This document shows positions 62,701 through 64,000 of a stretch of DNA of 64,000 nucleotides, in pieces. The notes below the pieces were generated by a model. That model searched no databases, was not told where the DNA came from, and was given only the letters and a program-made list of their open reading frames with translations. Position numbers and translations under genes: made by a program. The stretch is from contig VXBP01001901.1 in NCBI GenBank assembly GCA_013400115.1, positions 62,001 to 126,000 on the forward strand, written 5' to 3'. Position 1 is the first letter of the stretch. Every line of letters begins with the position of its first letter. The stretch comes from Rhinopomastus cyanomelas. Taxonomy: Eukaryota > Chordata > Aves > Bucerotiformes > Rhinopomastidae.

Positions 62701-63591
62701 GCATAGTGTTTGTTTCCTTTCCATCCCTCTTGGCACAACCACGTCTCTTAATCTTTCTCCCTGCCCTCAGAAATTCTTGTACGCAGGTAGATACGTCTGC
62801 TTACCTCCCCAACTTCGTTAGCTCGTGAATGGCTGAGCATTCACGAAAAGGCATTCATGAAAGGTGAATGCAGAAAGGAAAGGGGGAGGAAGAATATATA
62901 GGAAGGGCAGATGTCTGCTTTATTCTTTTTCTCTTCTCCCTTGTTTATAATAATGCATATGTATGTAGATGATGTTGCTTTAATTTTGAATAAATCATAC
63001 CTACATAGTTCTTGTAACCTTTAGAAGCTTATTCCAAGTACAAAATGTACTTGATTTTAGACATTTTAGATACTTAATCTTCAGCATGGAAAAATGCAAA
63101 CAAATGTGATCCAATTAATTTATATCAAAGCATACCACAAAGCAGAAATGTGTGTTACATCTCTGTGTAATTTATTTCAGTGTTCACAAGGTCATGTTCC
63201 TGCTGATACAAACACTTTTATGCTCTTATTTCCTGCGTTTGAACCATTCCACTTGATCAAGCAGGGCCACTTGTGTGTGTAATTGAGGATGAGGTTTTTG
63301 TTTAGTGCTTTCTAAGTCCGAGTGCCTGAAGCCATTTCCATTTATATTTTAAGTCAATGCCTTTGTATGTGAATCACTAGTAAGTGGGATAACAGTGCTG
63401 CTTGTACCATTCTTGGTTATAACAGCTGTTTTGTCTGTTGACAGGATGAAGGTAAAGACAAAGCTTTGAAATCATCCCAAGCCTTCTTTTCTCAACTACA
63501 AGATCAAGTTAAAATGCAAATCAAAGATGCAACCACATTAAAGAAGCAGAAGACACAGAAAACACTGTCTGTTCATAAGCTGAAGTTGTAA
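56453..63591 (+). CDS. MPHOSPH10: MPHOSPH10, U3 snoRNP protein Mpp10, complete in 11 coding exons
   Basis: Eleven exons with GT-AG introns join without phase conflict to 1983 nt (660 aa; human about 681). The product is the Mpp10 component of the nucleolar small-subunit processome. It works with IMP3 and IMP4 on U3-dependent 18S rRNA processing. The N-terminus (residues 1-80) ends in NFDEEQIWQQLELQN, a family signature. Long acidic tracts (about 95-330) follow, with conserved SVVDDKFFKL and INYFEDIL motifs. The C-terminal half carries SSFEKRQEKM, EKPWQLKGEV, KRPENSLLEET, FDHAVRMAPVITEET, AWDDV, LSLAEIYEQEY, EEVAPVAVSDAALLAPEEIK, a Lys/Arg-rich segment (536-612) and LKSSQAFFSQLQDQVK near the end. 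The start at 56453 is the only in-frame ATG in exon 1 and fits the human N-terminus. The gene appears intact. Confidence 0.97.
56824..57034 (+). repeat. tRNA-Lys-derived SINE with CR1-like tail, copy 2 (A-box region duplicated)
   Basis: This is the same element as at 28105. The tRNA-like head shares ATGGGACTCTGAATTCCTGG. The middle 'cttgagacagta.tgtaggctt' and the CR1-like tail 'gatgatctttcgaggtccct' also match, ending CCTGTGATTCTGTG. The first 21 bases (56824-56844, ggcacctggttggctcagtgg) are repeated in tandem at 56845-56865. The B box is damaged (GGGTTCCAG). About 18 bases around a duplicated GGATATC are inserted in the middle, and the last 10 bases before the tail octamers differ from copy 1. 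It lies sense-oriented in MPHOSPH10 intron 1. Confidence 0.88.
57427..58063 (+). CDS. MPHOSPH10: MPHOSPH10 coding exon 2
   Basis: The acceptor is TATATTCAG|TG and the donor CAGA|GTAAGA, phase 0. This is the largest exon (637 nt). It encodes the IWQQLELQN signature, the acidic region, SVVDDKFFKL and INYFEDIL. The frame stays open through 58105 by intron read-through, but the donor, and the human protein continuing with the exon 3 residues, support the splice. Confidence 0.96.
58877..59025 (+). CDS. MPHOSPH10: MPHOSPH10 coding exon 3
   Basis: The acceptor is CTTTCTTAG|CC and the donor TCTAA|GTGAGT, phase 2. It encodes PTKSSRDLTYRDFFDMVSDN and an acidic run ending ESMS. Confidence 0.95.
59460..59634 (+). 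CDS. MPHOSPH10: MPHOSPH10 coding exon 4
   Basis: The acceptor is ATGTTACAG|GG and the donor GAAAAG|GTGATT, phase 0. It encodes VKFTLPDDSETED and VKSSFEKRQEK. Confidence 0.95.
59802..59957 (-). repeat. CR1 3' end fragment in MPHOSPH10 intron 4
   Basis: It starts TAGAATAGCTTGAGATCTTA, followed by gaacatctaattccaacctc, ccaatccaggttaaccttga and acttccagggatggagcatt. It is antisense to the gene, 167 bases after the exon 4 donor. Confidence 0.87.
60030..60171 (+). CDS. MPHOSPH10: MPHOSPH10 coding exon 5
   Basis: The acceptor is GTTTTTCAG|AT and the donor ATGG|GTAAGT, phase 1. It encodes MSKKIRSLEEELLEEKPWQL, KRPENSLLEET and FDHAVRM. Confidence 0.96.
60608..60675 (+). CDS. MPHOSPH10: MPHOSPH10 coding exon 6
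   Basis: The acceptor is TTCTTCCAG|CA and the donor GATGAG|GTTTCT, phase 0. It encodes APVITEETTFQLEDVIKQRI. Confidence 0.94.
61076..61213 (+). CDS. MPHOSPH10: MPHOSPH10 coding exon 7
   Basis: The acceptor is TTTCTCAG|GC and the donor CAACAG|GTAACC, phase 0. It encodes AWDDVVPKEKPKEEAFEYKK and LSLAEIYEQEYMKLQQ. Confidence 0.96.
61439..61549 (+). CDS. MPHOSPH10: MPHOSPH10 coding exon 8
   Basis: The acceptor is TTAATGCAG|CA and the donor AAACCA|GTAAGT, phase 0. It encodes QKTEEEENPEHREIQEMMDS and FMKLDALCNFHFTPKP. Confidence 0.96.
61813..61920 (+). CDS. MPHOSPH10: MPHOSPH10 coding exon 9
   Basis: The acceptor is CTTCTAG|CC and the donor ATCAAG|GTAAAT, phase 0. It encodes PVPEVKIVSNLPAISMEEVA and VSDAALLAPEEIK. 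Confidence 0.96.
62349..62579 (+). CDS. MPHOSPH10: MPHOSPH10 coding exon 10
   Basis: The acceptor is TTCTCATAG|GA and the donor CTCAAG|GTAAGG, phase 0. It encodes the very basic segment (DKKRERRKKKLRKRMK and the following Lys-rich helix). Confidence 0.96.
63445..63591 (+). CDS. MPHOSPH10: MPHOSPH10 coding exon 11
   Basis: The acceptor is TGTTGACAG|GA. It encodes DEGKDKALKSSQAFFSQLQD through SVHKLKL and the TAA stop at 63589-63591. Confidence 0.96.
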   Translation, partial: DEGKDKALKSSQAFFSQLQDQVKMQIKDATTLKKQKTQKTLSVHKLKL

Positions 63592-63624
63592 TTTACCTTT
63601 TTATACTTGTTGCATCTTGTATAT

Positions 63625-63630
63625 ATTAAA
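63625..63630 (+). terminator. MPHOSPH10: MPHOSPH10 polyadenylation signal (ATTAAA)
   Basis: The common variant hexamer ATTAAA lies 33 bases after the stop and is followed by a GT-rich stretch (gagtgctgagttggagtagg), so the 3' UTR is short. Confidence 0.65.
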
Positions 63631-63631
63631 A

Positions 63632-64000
63632 AGGTTTTTACAAGAGTGCTGAGTTGGAGTAGGTTTTATTCCATCTTAGAGTTGCACAGAGCATTTTAAA
63701 GGTGATGTAAAGACACATTATTTTAGGTTTTACTTTAATTTTTTGCAACAGAACTTCCAATTTCTGTTTTTAATTCCTAAATGAGCACTTCTTCCCCAGG
63801 CCAAACCCAGAACCACACAGCACTTGGCAGTTGTGCTGAGACCATACAGTCTCTTTAATCCACAGTCTGTGGCTCTGCTGTGTCATAGCGTATTACGGGA
63901 GAAACTACGTTTCTGAAGGAACCTAATCCTGGCAGTAGAAACTGGAAGTTTCCTCTCAAAAATCACAAGTCAGGGAGGACACAGAAGCACTTCAGAAGCC
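63632..64000. other. Sequence downstream of MPHOSPH10, unassigned
   Basis: I recognise no coding sequence or repeat. A TTTATT at 63665-63670 would be AATAAA on the minus strand, so a convergent gene's 3' UTR could begin here. This cannot be decided from the window. Confidence 0.4.

Larger units (their letters stand above)
56530..63444 (+). other. MPHOSPH10: MPHOSPH10 introns 1-10
   Basis: Intron lengths are 897, 813, 434, 395, 436, 400, 225, 263, 428 and 865 bases. All are GT-AG. Apart from the SINE in intron 1 and the CR1 in intron 4 I recognise nothing in them. No snoRNA with convincing C/D or H/ACA boxes stood out, though host introns of ribosome-biogenesis genes are worth a covariance-model search. 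Confidence 0.85.

Noticed and set aside
1..64000. Endogenous retrovirus, CRISPR array or bacterial-type operon
   Set aside because: No paired long terminal repeats, no gag/pol/env-like frames, no regularly spaced repeats and no prokaryotic gene density were seen. All reverse-transcriptase-like sequence is CR1.

Overview
The window is nuclear genomic DNA from a bird. At least 25 fragments of CR1 retrotransposons lie on both strands. Intact ones end in the short ATTCTGTG-type terminal repeats, or the complement, that are typical of CR1 in birds and other sauropsids. Three vertebrate genes with spliced, human-like proteins are also present. By my own rough boundaries CR1 covers about 12 percent of the window, which is heavy for a bird. 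I cannot name the species.

Layout. (1) 1-783, minus strand: the large first coding exon of APBA2 (Mint2/X11-beta), running off the left edge. It has a good splice acceptor just upstream of the ATG. (2) About 784-42515: no second gene is recognisable. I read this as the APBA2 5' intron, with about 19 CR1 fragments and one tRNA-derived SINE. (3) 42170-42880: a CpG island with a strong minus-strand splice donor, the best candidate for the APBA2 promoter and non-coding first exon. (4) 43030-48460: intergenic, with no recognised gene. (5) 48460-54392, minus strand: MCEE, complete in three coding exons (179 aa). (6) 54393-56452: the space between MCEE and MPHOSPH10, with a CpG island at each end and four CR1 fragments between them. 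(7) 56453-63591, plus strand: MPHOSPH10, complete in eleven coding exons (660 aa), with one SINE in intron 1 and one CR1 in intron 4. (8) 63632-64000: nothing recognised.

Function. The three genes do not form a pathway. APBA2 is a neuronal adaptor that binds APP and Munc18. MCEE is the mitochondrial methylmalonyl-CoA epimerase of propionate catabolism. MPHOSPH10 is a nucleolar component of the small-subunit processome. MCEE and MPHOSPH10 are arranged head to head, as in mammals, but here the shared promoter region has been spread over about 2 kb by CR1 insertions.

The most interesting item is a composite SINE seen twice (28105-28281 and 56824-57034). It has a tRNA-Lys-like head with A and B boxes, a short unique middle and a CR1-like 3' tail. 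The second copy carries a 21-bp tandem duplication of its A-box region. A single N at 21083 sits inside a CR1 copy that lacks about 480 bases present in a sister copy, which looks like a collapsed assembly gap.
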